Counted from the stretch's first letter, positions 26,262-36,155 are shown. The stretch: DNA of 64,000 nucleotides from JANQGH01 sp039177555 (GCA_039177555.1 JBCDFV010000005.1:62001-126000); one strand, 5' to 3'. Made by a program: numbers and translations. The notes: generated from the letters alone by a model not told the origin.

Positions 26262-26786
26262 TTACCGCTCCTTCAAGAACAGCCACCGAATGCCGTAGTC
26301 GAGCGAGACCCGGCCCGGCCCGATGATGAACAGGGCCAACCCGACGAACATCCAGGGGAACTGCTCGCTGGCGATGGCAATGCCGTTCGCCATGCCCTGC
26401 TCCGTCTGGCCGACGATGAAGAAGATGGTCGCCGCCATGATCGCCAGGCCAAGCGCCGCCCAACGGCCGAAGAAGCCGAAGACCAGCAGGACCGGCAAGG
26501 TGATCTCAGCGGCGGTGGTCAAAAAGGCGGCGGTTTGCGGGTCAAGGAAGGGCACCGGGTGGATCGACTGGAAGAACAGCGGCTGGCGGCTGTAGCTTGC
26601 CAGCCGGATTTGGCCGGCATCCCAAAACGGAATGGCGAGCCAGATGCGCGGCGCCAGCAACACGAGGCCCAGAATCCAGGCCGGCATGGCGGACAGCCGG
26701 TCGAACGGGCCGCGCCCGAAGACGAGGGCCCAAAAGGTTCGGGCCTTGCTGGGCGCAGGGGATGCTGCGGTGCTTTCGTACGACAT
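26262..26786 (-). CDS. DoxX-family membrane protein (bufferin operon)
   Basis: 174 residues with about four membrane helices and the DoxX layout (LRLAPRIWLAIPFWDAGQIR-like opening region, LPVLLVFGFFGRWAALGLAIM, FVGLALFIIGPG). DoxX-type proteins are common last genes of bufferin operons, where a role in export, redox handling or membrane anchoring is possible but not proven. It lies 15 bases after the DUF2063 gene on the same strand and ends 23 bases before the shared terminator. Confidence 0.87.
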   Translation of the reverse strand: MSYESTAASPAPSKARTFWALVFGRGPFDRLSAMPAWILGLVLLAPRIWLAIPFWDAGQIRLASYSRQPLFFQSIHPVPFLDPQTAAFLTTAAEITLPVLLVFGFFGRWAALGLAIMAATIFFIVGQTEQGMANGIAIASEQFPWMFVGLALFIIGPGRVSLDYGIRWLFLKER

Positions 26787-26801
26787 GGGTGCTTTCCTTT
26801 G

Positions 26802-27590
26802 TTATTCAGCCGTCCCGCGATTGGTATCCAACGACACCGTGCTGAAGGTGCCGCGCTGCAAATGGGCGACCAGCCCATGTTGCAGGTCGAAATGCTCGTC
26901 GGTCTCGGCGGCCCGGACCGCCGCTTCTTCAAGGGTCGCGCCACCGGCGATGGCCGCCAGCAGGGCGCCGTCGCCCGCAGTCAAAATCTGGCTGACGACT
27001 TGTGATGCCGGGCGCATGACCAGCACGGTCTCGCCGCCCCGGTCCAAATCGACGGGTGCCACCTCGTCCGCCTGGTTGACCTGCCAGATCGATTGCACCG
27101 GCCAGCGTGACCGCACGATGCGGACGCTTGGGTGCGGGCGAAAGCGCAGCGCGCCGTATTGGTCGGCCGGTACACGCTGCAGGGCGGCGATGTCGACGAC
27201 CGGTGCCTCGTCGGCGAACAGTGCCTCGTTGCGCGCCCATTCCAGCCTTGCCACGTCGCCGAGATACGGCACCGAGCGGGCCGGAGCGAAACCGTCTAGG
27301 AAGGCAGCGAAGCCGCCGCCATAGGCCAACAGTTGCGGTTGTAGCGGCGGGTGGGCCTTCACGAACGTGCGCGCCGCATGGTCGAAGAAGCGCTCGCCGA
27401 CCAGCCGCTCGACGACCGGGTAGCAGGCCGCCAAGGCCTTGGACAGCGAGATCAGCGTGTTGTTTCGGTAGATGCCGACCCGGCGATCGGACGAGATCTC
27501 GTCTTCGACAATGAAGCCGCGCGCCGGGCGATCATTGTCGCCCAGCACGCCGGCGCGAAACGCCTGTTGAATGTCAAGCAACGTCGACAT
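26802..27590 (-). CDS. bufC: HvfC/BufC-like DUF2063 protein, partner of the MNIO enzyme
   Basis: 262 residues. The N-terminal DUF2063 region shows DIQQAFRAGVLG, RVGIYRNNTLISLSKALAACYPVVERLVGERFF and FLDGFAPARSVPYLGDVARLEWA. Proteins of this family are partners of MNIO (DUF692) enzymes and are thought to recognise the leader of the peptide being modified. It overlaps bufB by 17 bases, so translation is coupled. Older annotations calling the family DNA-binding have little support here. Confidence 0.88.
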   Translation of the reverse strand: MSTLLDIQQAFRAGVLGDNDRPARGFIVEDEISSDRRVGIYRNNTLISLSKALAACYPVVERLVGERFFDHAARTFVKAHPPLQPQLLAYGGGFAAFLDGFAPARSVPYLGDVARLEWARNEALFADEAPVVDIAALQRVPADQYGALRFRPHPSVRIVRSRWPVQSIWQVNQADEVAPVDLDRGGETVLVMRPASQVVSQILTAGDGALLAAIAGGATLEEAAVRAAETDEHFDLQHGLVAHLQRGTFSTVSLDTNRGTAE

Positions 27591-28494
27591 TGGCCATGCT
27601 GCTGTGCTGGGCGCGGACCGACGACAAGATCAGTTCCGCCTTGCGCGCCTCCGCCAGCAAGACGTCGAGTTCGGGGATGTTGTTGTCCCATTCCACCAGG
27701 GTAGGGGTCGGGCCGATCCGTTCCAGGGCGCGCCGAAACAGGGTCCAAACGGCGGGCTCGACATGGGTGCCGTGATCGTCGATCAGGACCACCCGGTCGG
27801 TGCCGTCCTCGTCGGCGAAGTGCTGCACGAAATGCCCCGCTACGTGGATTTCCTGAACCTTGTCCAGTGGCACCGCGTCCAGATAGGCGTTGGCATCGAA
27901 CTTATGATTGTGCGCGCTGACATGGATGTTGTTGACGTCCAGCAACAGGCCGCAGCCCGTGCGCTTGACGATCGCGGCCATGAACTCCCATTCCGGCATC
28001 GTCGAGCTTTTGAACGACACATACGAGGAGGGATTTTCGACCAGCATCTGCCGGCCGAGCGCCTCCTGCGCGTGATCGATGTTGCGGCAAATGATGTCCA
28101 ACGCCTCGTCGGTGTAGGGCAACGGCAACAGGTCGTTCAGGTAAACCCCGCCGGTCACCGACCAGGAGACGTGTTCCGACACCAGGCCCGGCTGAAACCG
28201 GTCGATTACCGCCTTGATGTTGGCCAGATGGTCGTCGTCCAGACCCTCGGCGGAGCCCAGCGACAGGCCGACGCCGTGGCAACTGAGCGGATAGTCCTGA
28301 CGGATCTTTTCCAGGGCCCGCAGCCTCGGCCCGCCAGCGCCGACATAGTTTTCTGTGTGGACCTCCAGCCAGGCGGCGGGGGGCCGCTCGCGCACGAAGG
28401 CGGGTATGTGCGGGTGGCGCAGGCCGACACCGGCGCGATCTGGAATTCCCAAATGATCAAAGCCTGTGTGTTCTGGTTGCGTTTGGTCAGCCAT
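27574..28494 (-). CDS. bufB: multinuclear non-haem iron oxidative enzyme (MNIO, DUF692), BufB-like
   Basis: 306 residues, TIM-barrel DUF692. Likely metal ligands are visible in order: WLEVHTENYVG, CHGVGLSLGS, SEHVSW, ENPSSYV, LDVNNIHVSAHNH, HVAGH and DDHGTHV, ending in EWDNNIPELDVLL. MNIO enzymes (MbnB, TglH, BufB) use iron and oxygen to rearrange cysteines of a precursor peptide. Here the precursor is the small Cys protein encoded directly upstream, overlapping by eight bases. Substrate assignment rests on the operon. Confidence 0.92.
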   Translation of the reverse strand: MADQTQPEHTGFDHLGIPDRAGVGLRHPHIPAFVRERPPAAWLEVHTENYVGAGGPRLRALEKIRQDYPLSCHGVGLSLGSAEGLDDDHLANIKAVIDRFQPGLVSEHVSWSVTGGVYLNDLLPLPYTDEALDIICRNIDHAQEALGRQMLVENPSSYVSFKSSTMPEWEFMAAIVKRTGCGLLLDVNNIHVSAHNHKFDANAYLDAVPLDKVQEIHVAGHFVQHFADEDGTDRVVLIDDHGTHVEPAVWTLFRRALERIGPTPTLVEWDNNIPELDVLLAEARKAELILSSVRAQHSSMANVDVA

Positions 28495-28795
28495 GACCGC
28501 CCTCCTCAGCCGGCGCGGGCCGGTCTACATCGATCGGGCCGCCACGGCCCTCAAAGGCCGACGTGGCCCCCGGCTCGACACAACTGCCCATCGGTACGAT
28601 CGCCCAGTCGGACCCGCTATAATCCTCGGTGGATTGCCCGGCACAGGTGTGGGCGAAGGCGGCGGCGCAATCGTTCTCGCCTGCCATGGAGATGCCATAG
28701 CACCTTTCGAGGCCCTCCGCGGCGGCGGGCGTGGCCATGGCGGCAACGGCGCCCGCAAGCGCGGCAATCTGGGCGGCAAGTGAAGCGTTGGACAT
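28487..28795 (-). CDS. bufA: bufferin precursor BufA1 (DUF2282)
   Basis: 102 residues: a signal peptide to about residue 26 (ATPAAA), then a short core with four cysteines, Cys32, 43, 51 and 72, in the DUF2282 pattern (RCYGISMAGENDCAA, HTCAGQST, DWAIVPMGSC). Bufferins are exported and bind copper after an MNIO enzyme converts some cysteines to thiooxazole-type groups. A C-terminal tail of about 30 Gly/Pro/acidic residues follows the last cysteine. The ribosome site before its ATG is weak. The promoter in the 269-base gap to the DAHP synthase gene could not be identified. Confidence 0.88.
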   Translation of the reverse strand: MSNASLAAQIAALAGAVAAMATPAAAEGLERCYGISMAGENDCAAAFAHTCAGQSTEDYSGSDWAIVPMGSCVEPGATSAFEGRGGPIDVDRPAPAEEGGHG

Positions 28796-29064
28796 GTCGG
28801 CGCGTCGGTTTCTCAGTCGATTTTGACCCGGAATTACCTTACCGGCGATCTAAAGCCTTGCACCAATGCTTTGAAGTAAAGCCTGATTGACGACGCTTCA
28901 CATCCCTGTGACGAAATGTGGGGCAATCCGCGACGAAACGGTCGAAAACAACCGCTTCGGGCTGGAAATCGGCGAGTGCAGGGCGTATAGCCAGTGCCCT
29001 GTTGATCAGAGGGCTGGTTCGGGCGTGCATCGCGGCTGGGCCGTCCGCTTGAGGAGGAACCGTT

Positions 29065-30456
29065 ATGGTCGAGCGCTGGAGCCCCGAGAGTTGGAGGCAA
29101 CGGCCTGCCCAGCAGATGCCGGTCTATGCCGACTTGCCGCATTTGACGGCGGTCGAGGAAACGTTGACCCGGTTTCCGCCGCTGGTTTTCGCTGGTGAGA
29201 CACGATCGCTGAAGGCGAACCTGGGCAAGGTCGCCGAGGGCGAGGCGTTCCTGCTGCAGGGCGGCGACTGCGCGGAGAGTTTTGCCGAGTTCCATCCGGA
29301 CAAGATCCGCGACACCTTCCGCGTGCTTTTGCAGATGGCGGTGGTGCTGACGTTCGGCGGCGGCCTGCCGGTGGTGAAGCTGGGCCGGATGGCCGGCCAG
29401 TTCGCCAAGCCGCGTTCGTCGGACATGGAAACCGTTGGTGGCGTGGAACTGCCGTCATACCGTGGCGACATCATCAACGGCTTCAACTTCGTAGCTGAGG
29501 ATCGGGCGCCCAACCCTGACCGGATGGTTCAGGCTTACAACCAGTCCGCCGCCACGCTGAACCTGCTGCGGGCCTTCGCCCAGGGCGGCTATGCCGATCT
29601 GCACAAGGTCCATCAGTGGAACTTGGGCTTTGTCGCCAAGACGCCACAGGCGGAGCGCTATCACGGGCTGGCCAACCGGATCGACGAGGCGGTGCAGTTC
29701 ATGGCCGCGTGCGGTGTCAACGCCGAAACCACGCCGCAGATCCGCGAGACCGAGTTCTACACCAGCCACGAAGCACTGTTGCTGCCGTACGAGCAGGCGC
29801 TGACGCGCCAGGACAGCACGTCCGGCGAGATGTACGACGTCTCCGCCCACCTGCTGTGGATCGGTGACCGCACACGGCAGTTGGACGGCGCCCATGTCGA
29901 GTTCCTGCGCGGCGTGAAAAACCCGATCGGCCTGAAGTGCGGGCCGTCGCTAGAGTCCGAGGACCTGATCCGCCTCATCGATACGCTGAACCCGGATAAT
30001 GAGCCGGGGCGCCTGACCCTGATCGCCCGCATGGGCGCGGACAAGGTCGAAAAGCACCTGCCGGCGCTGGTTCGGACGGTGGAGCAGGAGGGGCGCACCG
30101 TCGTCTGGGCCTGCGATCCCATGCATGGCAATACGATCAAGTCGGCCTCGGGTTACAAGACCCGCCCGTTCGAGAGAATCCTGGACGAGGTCAGCCGCTT
30201 CTTCGATGTCCATCGCGCCGAGGGCAGCCATCCCGGCGGCGTCCATTTCGAGATGACCGGCGAGGAGGTCACCGAATGCACGGGCGGCGCCCAGGCCATC
30301 ACCGATGATGGGCTCAGCCTGCGCTATCACACGGCGTGCGACCCCAGGCTGAACGCGAGCCAGGCGCTGGAGCTGGCCTTCCTCGTGGCCGAACGGCTGA
30401 AGGAAGACCGGGATCGCGCCAACGGCCATGGCCGTAGCGCTGCGGCTGCCGAATAG
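29065..30456 (+). CDS. class II 3-deoxy-7-phosphoheptulonate synthase (DAHP synthase)
   Basis: 463 residues, the plant/AroA-II type. Seen are LLQGGDCAESF, NLGFVAKTPQAERY, WIGDRTRQLDGAHVEF, GLKCGPSLE, VVWACDPMHGNT and SHPGGVHFEMTG, which include the metal-binding Cys, His, Glu and Asp. It condenses PEP and erythrose-4-phosphate as the first step of aromatic synthesis. TTGAGGAGGAACC before the ATG is a strong ribosome site. No other aro gene is adjacent. Confidence 0.95.
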   Translation: MVERWSPESWRQRPAQQMPVYADLPHLTAVEETLTRFPPLVFAGETRSLKANLGKVAEGEAFLLQGGDCAESFAEFHPDKIRDTFRVLLQMAVVLTFGGGLPVVKLGRMAGQFAKPRSSDMETVGGVELPSYRGDIINGFNFVAEDRAPNPDRMVQAYNQSAATLNLLRAFAQGGYADLHKVHQWNLGFVAKTPQAERYHGLANRIDEAVQFMAACGVNAETTPQIRETEFYTSHEALLLPYEQALTRQDSTSGEMYDVSAHLLWIGDRTRQLDGAHVEFLRGVKNPIGLKCGPSLESEDLIRLIDTLNPDNEPGRLTLIARMGADKVEKHLPALVRTVEQEGRTVVWACDPMHGNTIKSASGYKTRPFERILDEVSRFFDVHRAEGSHPGGVHFEMTGEEVTECTGGAQAITDDGLSLRYHTACDPRLNASQALELAFLVAERLKEDRDRANGHGRSAAAAE

Positions 30457-30471
30457 GCGAGGGACGAGCCA

Positions 30472-31629
30472 ATGGCGGACGGCAGCCGACCGCCGGCAGC
30501 AACCGGTGCCATGGCACCTTGCGCTGACGACCTTGGGCAGTGGACCGACAAGTACTTTCTGCGCACCAAGGCCGTCATCGAGCACTTTGGCGATGTTGAG
30601 GCGACCTACGCGGTGTTCATGCGGCGGCCCGTCGTCTGCGCGCCCCGCTTGGCCATTGAATGGCTGGAGGGTATTGCGGCCGAGCGCGGTGTGGCCATCA
30701 AGGTCGACCTGCAGCTCGCCGAGGGCAAATGGGTCGGCGCGGGCGAACCCATCCTGTACCTCACCGGACCGCTGGCGCATCTGATCGATTGCGAAACGAT
30801 CTTCCTGCAAAAGATCGGGCCGGCCTGCGTCGCCGCCTACAACGCCACCGTCATGTGCGCGGAACTGCCCAACGTCGCCTTTCTGGCCATGGATGCACGC
30901 CATTGCGCGGGCACGGACATGGCGGAGATGATGGCCTACGCCGCCAGCGTCGGTTCGGACCGGGCCAAACGCAAGGCCGAAGCCACTGGCTTTATCGGCA
31001 ACGCCACGGATGCGACCGCCCACTATTTCGGTCAGCCTCAAGGCTTCGGCACCATGCCGCACGCCTTGATCGGCTATGCCAAGTCGACCGTCCGCGCGGC
31101 GGAGATGTTCCATGAGGTGCATCCCGATATCGACCTGATCGTGTTGGTCGACTATTTCGGCCAAGAGATCACGGACGCTTTGGCCGTCTGTCGCCGGTTT
31201 CCGGAATTGGCGGCCGAAGGCCGGCTCGGCGTGCGCATCGACACGCCGGGCGGGCGTTACCTGGAGGGCCTGGACCCGCCGACATCCTATGCGGTGCTGG
31301 AACGCCATGTGCCCCACTCGATCCGTGGCTATCGCGACGAGACGGAACTGCGCTATCTGATCGGCACCGGCGTTTCGGCCGCCGCCGTCCATCATCTGCG
31401 TGACAAGCTGAACGCGGCTGGGTTCGATAAGGTCAAGATCGTGGCATCGTCCGGCTTCAGCCCGGCGAAGTGCCGCGTGATGTCCTTGGCCGACGCGCCG
31501 ATCGACATCATCGGCACCGGCAGCTTCCTGCCGGAGAAGTGGAGTGAGACCTACGCCACAGCCGATATCGTGGAATATGGCGGGGTCGGCCGGGTGAAGG
31601 TCGGCCGCGAATTCCTGATGCGCAAATAG
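30472..31629 (+). CDS. pncB: nicotinate phosphoribosyltransferase
   Basis: 385 residues of the type II phosphoribosyltransferase fold. Seen are the opening QWTDKYFLRTKAVIEHFGD, FLAMDARHCAGTDMAE (active-site His region), FGTMPHALIGY, DYFGQEITDA and VKIVASSGFS. It joins nicotinate to PRPP to give NaMN. It starts 15 bases after the DAHP synthase and is followed by nadE, giving an NAD-synthesis pair. The first 20 residues are Pro/Ala-rich, and a downstream ATG at 30511 is possible. Confidence 0.9.
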   Translation: MADGSRPPAATGAMAPCADDLGQWTDKYFLRTKAVIEHFGDVEATYAVFMRRPVVCAPRLAIEWLEGIAAERGVAIKVDLQLAEGKWVGAGEPILYLTGPLAHLIDCETIFLQKIGPACVAAYNATVMCAELPNVAFLAMDARHCAGTDMAEMMAYAASVGSDRAKRKAEATGFIGNATDATAHYFGQPQGFGTMPHALIGYAKSTVRAAEMFHEVHPDIDLIVLVDYFGQEITDALAVCRRFPELAAEGRLGVRIDTPGGRYLEGLDPPTSYAVLERHVPHSIRGYRDETELRYLIGTGVSAAAVHHLRDKLNAAGFDKVKIVASSGFSPAKCRVMSLADAPIDIIGTGSFLPEKWSETYATADIVEYGGVGRVKVGREFLMRK

Positions 31630-31671
31630 CGCCGATACTCATTCGACGCCAAGCGCTTACATTCATGCATC

Positions 31672-33333
31672 ATGACTGATCGCCTCACCATCGCGCTGGC
31701 CCAGATCAACCCGACCATGGGCGCGCTGAACGACAATGTGGACCTAATTCTCGGCGCCCGACGGCAAGCCGCGGAGTTGGGTGCCGACCTGGCTCTGTTC
31801 ACCGAGCTTTGCGTCTGCGGCTACCCGCCGGAAGACCTCATCGTCAAACCGTTTTTCCTCGACCGGGTCGACGAGGCGGTCGGCCGGTTGGCGGAGGCCA
31901 CGGCAGATGGCGGGCCGGCGATGCTGATCGGCGCGCCGCATCGGCTGGACGGCAAGCTCTACAACGCCGCATTGCTGCTGGACGCGGGCAAGGTTGTCGC
32001 GGTTCGGCTAAAGCACGATCTGCCGAACTACAGCGTCTTCGACGAAAAGCGCTTGTTTGACGCCGGACCGCTGCCTGGTCCCGTCGATTTCCGCGGTGTC
32101 CGGTTGGGCGTCATGGTCTGCGAGGATATGTGGACGCCCGACGTCACCGAATGCCTTGAGGAAACCGGTGCCGAAATCCTGATCGTTCCCAACGGCAGCC
32201 CGTTCGACAATGACAAGCTGGACACGCGGCTGAATCTGGCGGTCGCACGGGTGACCGAAAGCGGCCTGCCCCTGATCTATGTGAACCAGGTGGGTGGCCA
32301 GGACGAGTTGGTGTTTGACGGTGCGTCCTTTGTGCTGAACGCGGATCGCAGCTTGGCCACTCAGTCGCCGTCCTTTGCCTCGGACATCCGCCTCACGCGC
32401 TGGGAACGGCGCGGAGAGGGCTGGGTGTGTGAACCCGGCCCGGTCGACCAGCCCGCGGACGGTCTCGACGCGATCTATGGCGCCATGATGCTGGGCCTGC
32501 GCGACTATGTCGGCAAGAACCGTTTTCCGGGCGTCGTGCTGGGCCTTTCCGGCGGGATCGACAGCGCCTTGTCGGCGGCGGTCGCGGTCGACGCGTTGGG
32601 CGCCGACAAGGTGCGCTGCGTGATGATGCCGTCGCCCTATACCTCGCCTGAAAGCCTGGAGGACGCGGCCGCCTGCGCCGACCTGCTCGGCGTCGCCTAC
32701 GATACCGTGTCGATCGAACCGGCGATGACGGCCTATGACGGCATGATGGCGCCACTGTTCAACGGTTTGCCCACCGACATCACGGAGGAAAACCTGCAGT
32801 CCCGTGCCCGCGCCCTGATCCTGATGGCGGTATCCAACAAGTTCGGGCCGATGGTGCTGACCACCGGCAACAAGTCGGAGATGTCGGTCGGTTACGCCAC
32901 GCTCTATGGCGACATGTGCGGCGGCTATTCGGTGTTGAAGGACGTCTACAAGACCACGGTCTTCGACCTGGCGCGCTGGCGCAATCAGCGGCGCCCCAGC
33001 CGGGCACTGGGGCCGGAGGGCCGTGTCATGCCCGAGCGCATCATCACCAAGCCGCCTTCGGCGGAGTTGAAGCCCGACCAGACGGACCAGGACAGCCTGC
33101 CACCCTATGACGTGCTGGACGACATCCTGAACTGCCTGGTGGAACAGGATCTCGGCATCAATGCCATCGTCGCGCGTGGCCACGACAAGGCGACCGTCAG
33201 CAAGGTGTGGCGCCTGCTGGACCGGGCCGAATACAAGCGCCGCCAGGCCCCGCCGGGTGTCAAGATCACGTCACGCGCCTTCGGTCGCGATCGCCGTTAT
33301 CCGATCACCAACGCCTTCACCAGCCTCATTTAG
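31672..33333 (+). CDS. nadE: glutamine-hydrolysing NAD+ synthetase
   Basis: 553 residues in two domains. An N-terminal nitrilase-type glutaminase (Glu in FTELCVCGYPPEDL, Lys in VRLKHDLPNY, Cys in GVMVCEDMW) is followed by the synthetase with PP-loop GLSGGIDSALSAAVAVD, MSVGYATLYGDMCGGYSVLKD and KPPSAELKPDQTD. It makes NAD from NaAD using glutamine nitrogen. It follows pncB by 42 bases. Confidence 0.96.
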   Translation: MTDRLTIALAQINPTMGALNDNVDLILGARRQAAELGADLALFTELCVCGYPPEDLIVKPFFLDRVDEAVGRLAEATADGGPAMLIGAPHRLDGKLYNAALLLDAGKVVAVRLKHDLPNYSVFDEKRLFDAGPLPGPVDFRGVRLGVMVCEDMWTPDVTECLEETGAEILIVPNGSPFDNDKLDTRLNLAVARVTESGLPLIYVNQVGGQDELVFDGASFVLNADRSLATQSPSFASDIRLTRWERRGEGWVCEPGPVDQPADGLDAIYGAMMLGLRDYVGKNRFPGVVLGLSGGIDSALSAAVAVDALGADKVRCVMMPSPYTSPESLEDAAACADLLGVAYDTVSIEPAMTAYDGMMAPLFNGLPTDITEENLQSRARALILMAVSNKFGPMVLTTGNKSEMSVGYATLYGDMCGGYSVLKDVYKTTVFDLARWRNQRRPSRALGPEGRVMPERIITKPPSAELKPDQTDQDSLPPYDVLDDILNCLVEQDLGINAIVARGHDKATVSKVWRLLDRAEYKRRQAPPGVKITSRAFGRDRRYPITNAFTSLI

Positions 33334-33339
33334 CCACCC

Positions 33340-34695
33340 ATGACCGTCCGCGTCCGTTTCGCCCCCAGCCCGACCGGGCTGCTGCATATCGGCAATGTCC
33401 GCACCGCCTTGGTGACCTGGCTGTTCGCCCGCAACCAGAATGGCCACTTTCTACTGCGCCTGGACGATACCGATACCGAACGGTCTGAAGAGGCATATGC
33501 CACGGCCATCCAAGAGGATCTGACTTGGCTGGGCCTCGCTTGGGACGAACTGGCCCGCCAGTCGGCGCGGACAGCGCTGTACGACACGGCGATCGCCGAT
33601 TTGAAGCAGTCTGGCCGGCTCTACGCATGTTACGAGACGCCGGAGGAGCTGTCGCTGAAGCGCAAAAGCGCTCTGCAGCAGGGCAAGCCGCCGATTTACG
33701 ACCGCTCGGCGCTGGACCTTGACGACGCGGAGAGGGCGCGGTTGGAGGCGGAAGGCCGCCAGCCGCATTGGCGCTTCCTGCTGAACCACGAACCGATCGA
33801 ATGGGACGATCTGGTGCGTGGCCCGGTGCGCTTCAACGGTGCGGATATGTCCGATCCGGTGCTGATCCGCGCCGACGGCCGGCCGCTCTACCACATCTCG
33901 TCCGTGGTCGACGATATCGGCTTTGACATCAGCCATGTGGTGCGCGGCGAGGACCATGTGGCCAACACGGCGGCGCACATCCAGATGATCGAGGCGCTGG
34001 GCGGCACGCCACCCGCCTTCGCCCATCTACCGCTGTTGGCCGATGCGGCCGGCAAGGGCCTGTCCAAGCGGCTGGGTAGTCTGTCGATCGCGGACCTGCG
34101 TGACACTAGCGGTATTGAGCCGATGGCCCTGATCAGCCTGTTGGGCCGCCTCGGCACGTCCGATCCGATCGAGCCGTTCGACCATATCCAGCCGCTGATC
34201 GACGGCTTCGACTTCGCCAAGTTCGCCCGCGCGACGCCGAAGTTCGATCCGGCGGAACTCGACCGGCTGAACGCCCGCATCCTGCACGGCCTGTCGTTCG
34301 ACGCCGCACGGCCACGCCTGGCGGCGCTTGAATTCGATCAGATCGACGAAGCTTTCTGGCTCGCGGTGCGTCCGAACCTGAACCTCATGACGGATGTCGG
34401 CCATTGGTGGGCGATCGCGCGCGGGCCGATTGAGCGCCATCGCGACGACCCGGGCTTTCTCGACACGGCGGCGAGCCTGCTGCCGGAAGACCCTTGGGGG
34501 CCGGATACTTGGAAGACCTGGACCGATCGGGTCAAGCAGGAGACCGGGGCCAAGGGCAAGGCCCTGTTCCTGCCGCTGCGCCGAGCCTTGACCGGCCAGG
34601 ATCATGGGCCTGAACTGGCCGCTTTACTGCCGCTGATGGGCCGCGATCGGGCGGTGCGTCGACTGACGGGCGCACCACCCAAAGGACAGGGTTGA
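33340..34695 (+). CDS. gltX: glutamate-tRNA ligase
   Basis: 451 residues, class I synthetase. The HIGH motif is HIGN near residues 16-19 (APSPTGLLHIGNVRTAL) and the KMSKS motif is GLSKRLGS near 238. RGEDHVANTAAHIQMIEAL lies between. The C-terminal anticodon-binding domain is short. Alphaproteobacteria often have two GltX paralogues, and this compact one may be the second; that cannot be settled here. It starts six bases after nadE. Confidence 0.94.
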   Translation: MTVRVRFAPSPTGLLHIGNVRTALVTWLFARNQNGHFLLRLDDTDTERSEEAYATAIQEDLTWLGLAWDELARQSARTALYDTAIADLKQSGRLYACYETPEELSLKRKSALQQGKPPIYDRSALDLDDAERARLEAEGRQPHWRFLLNHEPIEWDDLVRGPVRFNGADMSDPVLIRADGRPLYHISSVVDDIGFDISHVVRGEDHVANTAAHIQMIEALGGTPPAFAHLPLLADAAGKGLSKRLGSLSIADLRDTSGIEPMALISLLGRLGTSDPIEPFDHIQPLIDGFDFAKFARATPKFDPAELDRLNARILHGLSFDAARPRLAALEFDQIDEAFWLAVRPNLNLMTDVGHWWAIARGPIERHRDDPGFLDTAASLLPEDPWGPDTWKTWTDRVKQETGAKGKALFLPLRRALTGQDHGPELAALLPLMGRDRAVRRLTGAPPKGQG

Positions 34696-34781
34696 CGCCT
34701 AGGCATGGACAGGGCTTGGCAAAACCTGATACCTGTCCCGGCCCCGAAACCAGGCTTCGCCCAGTAACCGGCCACACCGTC

Positions 34782-36155
34782 ATGTCTCTGAGACTGACCA
34801 ACACGCTGACGCGCACGAAAGAGGCCTTCCGGCCAATCGACCCGAACCATGTCCGGTTCTATGTCTGCGGTCCGACGGTCTGGGACTATGCGCATATCGG
34901 CAACGCAAGGCCGGTCGTGGTGTTCGACGTGCTCAATCGGCTGCTGCGCCACCGCTATCCGCGTGTCACCTACGTGCGCAACATCACCGATATCGACGAC
35001 AAGATCCTGAACCGGGCGAAGGAAACCGGCGAGGCGATCGAGGCGATCACTGAACCGTTGGCAGACATCTATCGTCAGGACATGGCCGCGCTGGGTGCGC
35101 TCGACCCGGATATCGAGCCTCGCGCCACGGCGCATGTGCCCCAGATGGTCGCCCTGATCGAACAGTTGATCGAACGCGGCCACGCCTATGAGGCGGATGG
35201 CCATGTGCTGTTCAACGTGCCGTCGATGCCGAACTATGGCCGCCTGTCGCGCCGCAACCGGGATGAGTTGATCGCCGGCGCGCGGGTTGACGTCGCGCCC
35301 TACAAGAAAGACCCGGCCGATTTCGTGCTCTGGAAGCCCAGCGTGGCGGACCAGCCCGGCTGGGACAGTCCGTGGGGAAGGGGACGGCCCGGCTGGCACA
35401 TTGAGTGCTCGGCCATGGCGGCGGAGCATCTCGGTGACGTCTTCGACATCCATGGCGGCGGCGTCGACCTGATCTTCCCGCACCATGAAAACGAAATCGC
35501 CCAATCGACCTGCGGCCACGGCACCGACGTCATGGCCAATATCTGGATGCACAACGGCTTCCTGCTGGTCGAGGGCGAGAAGATGTCGAAGTCGCTCGGC
35601 AACTACTACACAGTCCACGAGCTGTTGGAGGAGTTTCCGGGCGAGGCGCTGCGCCTGTCCCTGCTGTCGGCCCACTACCATCAGCCGACCGACTTCACCA
35701 AGGATGGCGTGCGTGCGGCAAAGGCTCGGCTAGACCGCTGGTACGAGGCGCTGCGCAGGCTGGAGGGTGTTGAGCCAGTCGAAGTCGACGACGATCCGTT
35801 GGCGCAGGAGTTCCTTGCCGCGCTGGACGACGATTTGAACACGCCCTTGGCTCTGTCGGTGATCGACCGGACGGTGGCGGAGGTGTTCGACGGCGGCGAT
35901 CCGGCGCGCCTGAAAGGGCTGCTGCACCTGATGGGCGGTATCGTCGGCCATCTTGAGGCAACGCCGGAGAGCTGGTTCCAGGGCGAGACGGACGCTTCTG
36001 ACGCCGCCGAGATCGAGCTGCTGATCGCCGACCGGCAGGCGGCCCGCGCCGACCGCGATTTCGCCCGGGCGGATGAAATTCGCGACAAGCTCGCCGCCCG
36101 GGGCATCGTGTTGGAAGACGGTGCTGGCGGCACGGTCTGGAAGAGGGCTGGCTGA
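34782..36155 (+). CDS. cysS: cysteine-tRNA ligase
   Basis: 457 residues. HIGH motif in WDYAHIGNARP, KMSKS in EKMSKSLGN, and zinc ligands in FYVCGPT, WHIECSAM and FPHHENE, as in all CysRS. I start at the ATG at 34782 (MSLRLTNTLTRTKEAF), which matches the family. A TTG-started longer frame overlapping gltX adds 30 unlikely residues. The stop overlaps the cimA start (TGATG). Confidence 0.96.
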   Translation: MSLRLTNTLTRTKEAFRPIDPNHVRFYVCGPTVWDYAHIGNARPVVVFDVLNRLLRHRYPRVTYVRNITDIDDKILNRAKETGEAIEAITEPLADIYRQDMAALGALDPDIEPRATAHVPQMVALIEQLIERGHAYEADGHVLFNVPSMPNYGRLSRRNRDELIAGARVDVAPYKKDPADFVLWKPSVADQPGWDSPWGRGRPGWHIECSAMAAEHLGDVFDIHGGGVDLIFPHHENEIAQSTCGHGTDVMANIWMHNGFLLVEGEKMSKSLGNYYTVHELLEEFPGEALRLSLLSAHYHQPTDFTKDGVRAAKARLDRWYEALRRLEGVEPVEVDDDPLAQEFLAALDDDLNTPLALSVIDRTVAEVFDGGDPARLKGLLHLMGGIVGHLEATPESWFQGETDASDAAEIELLIADRQAARADRDFARADEIRDKLAARGIVLEDGAGGTVWKRAG

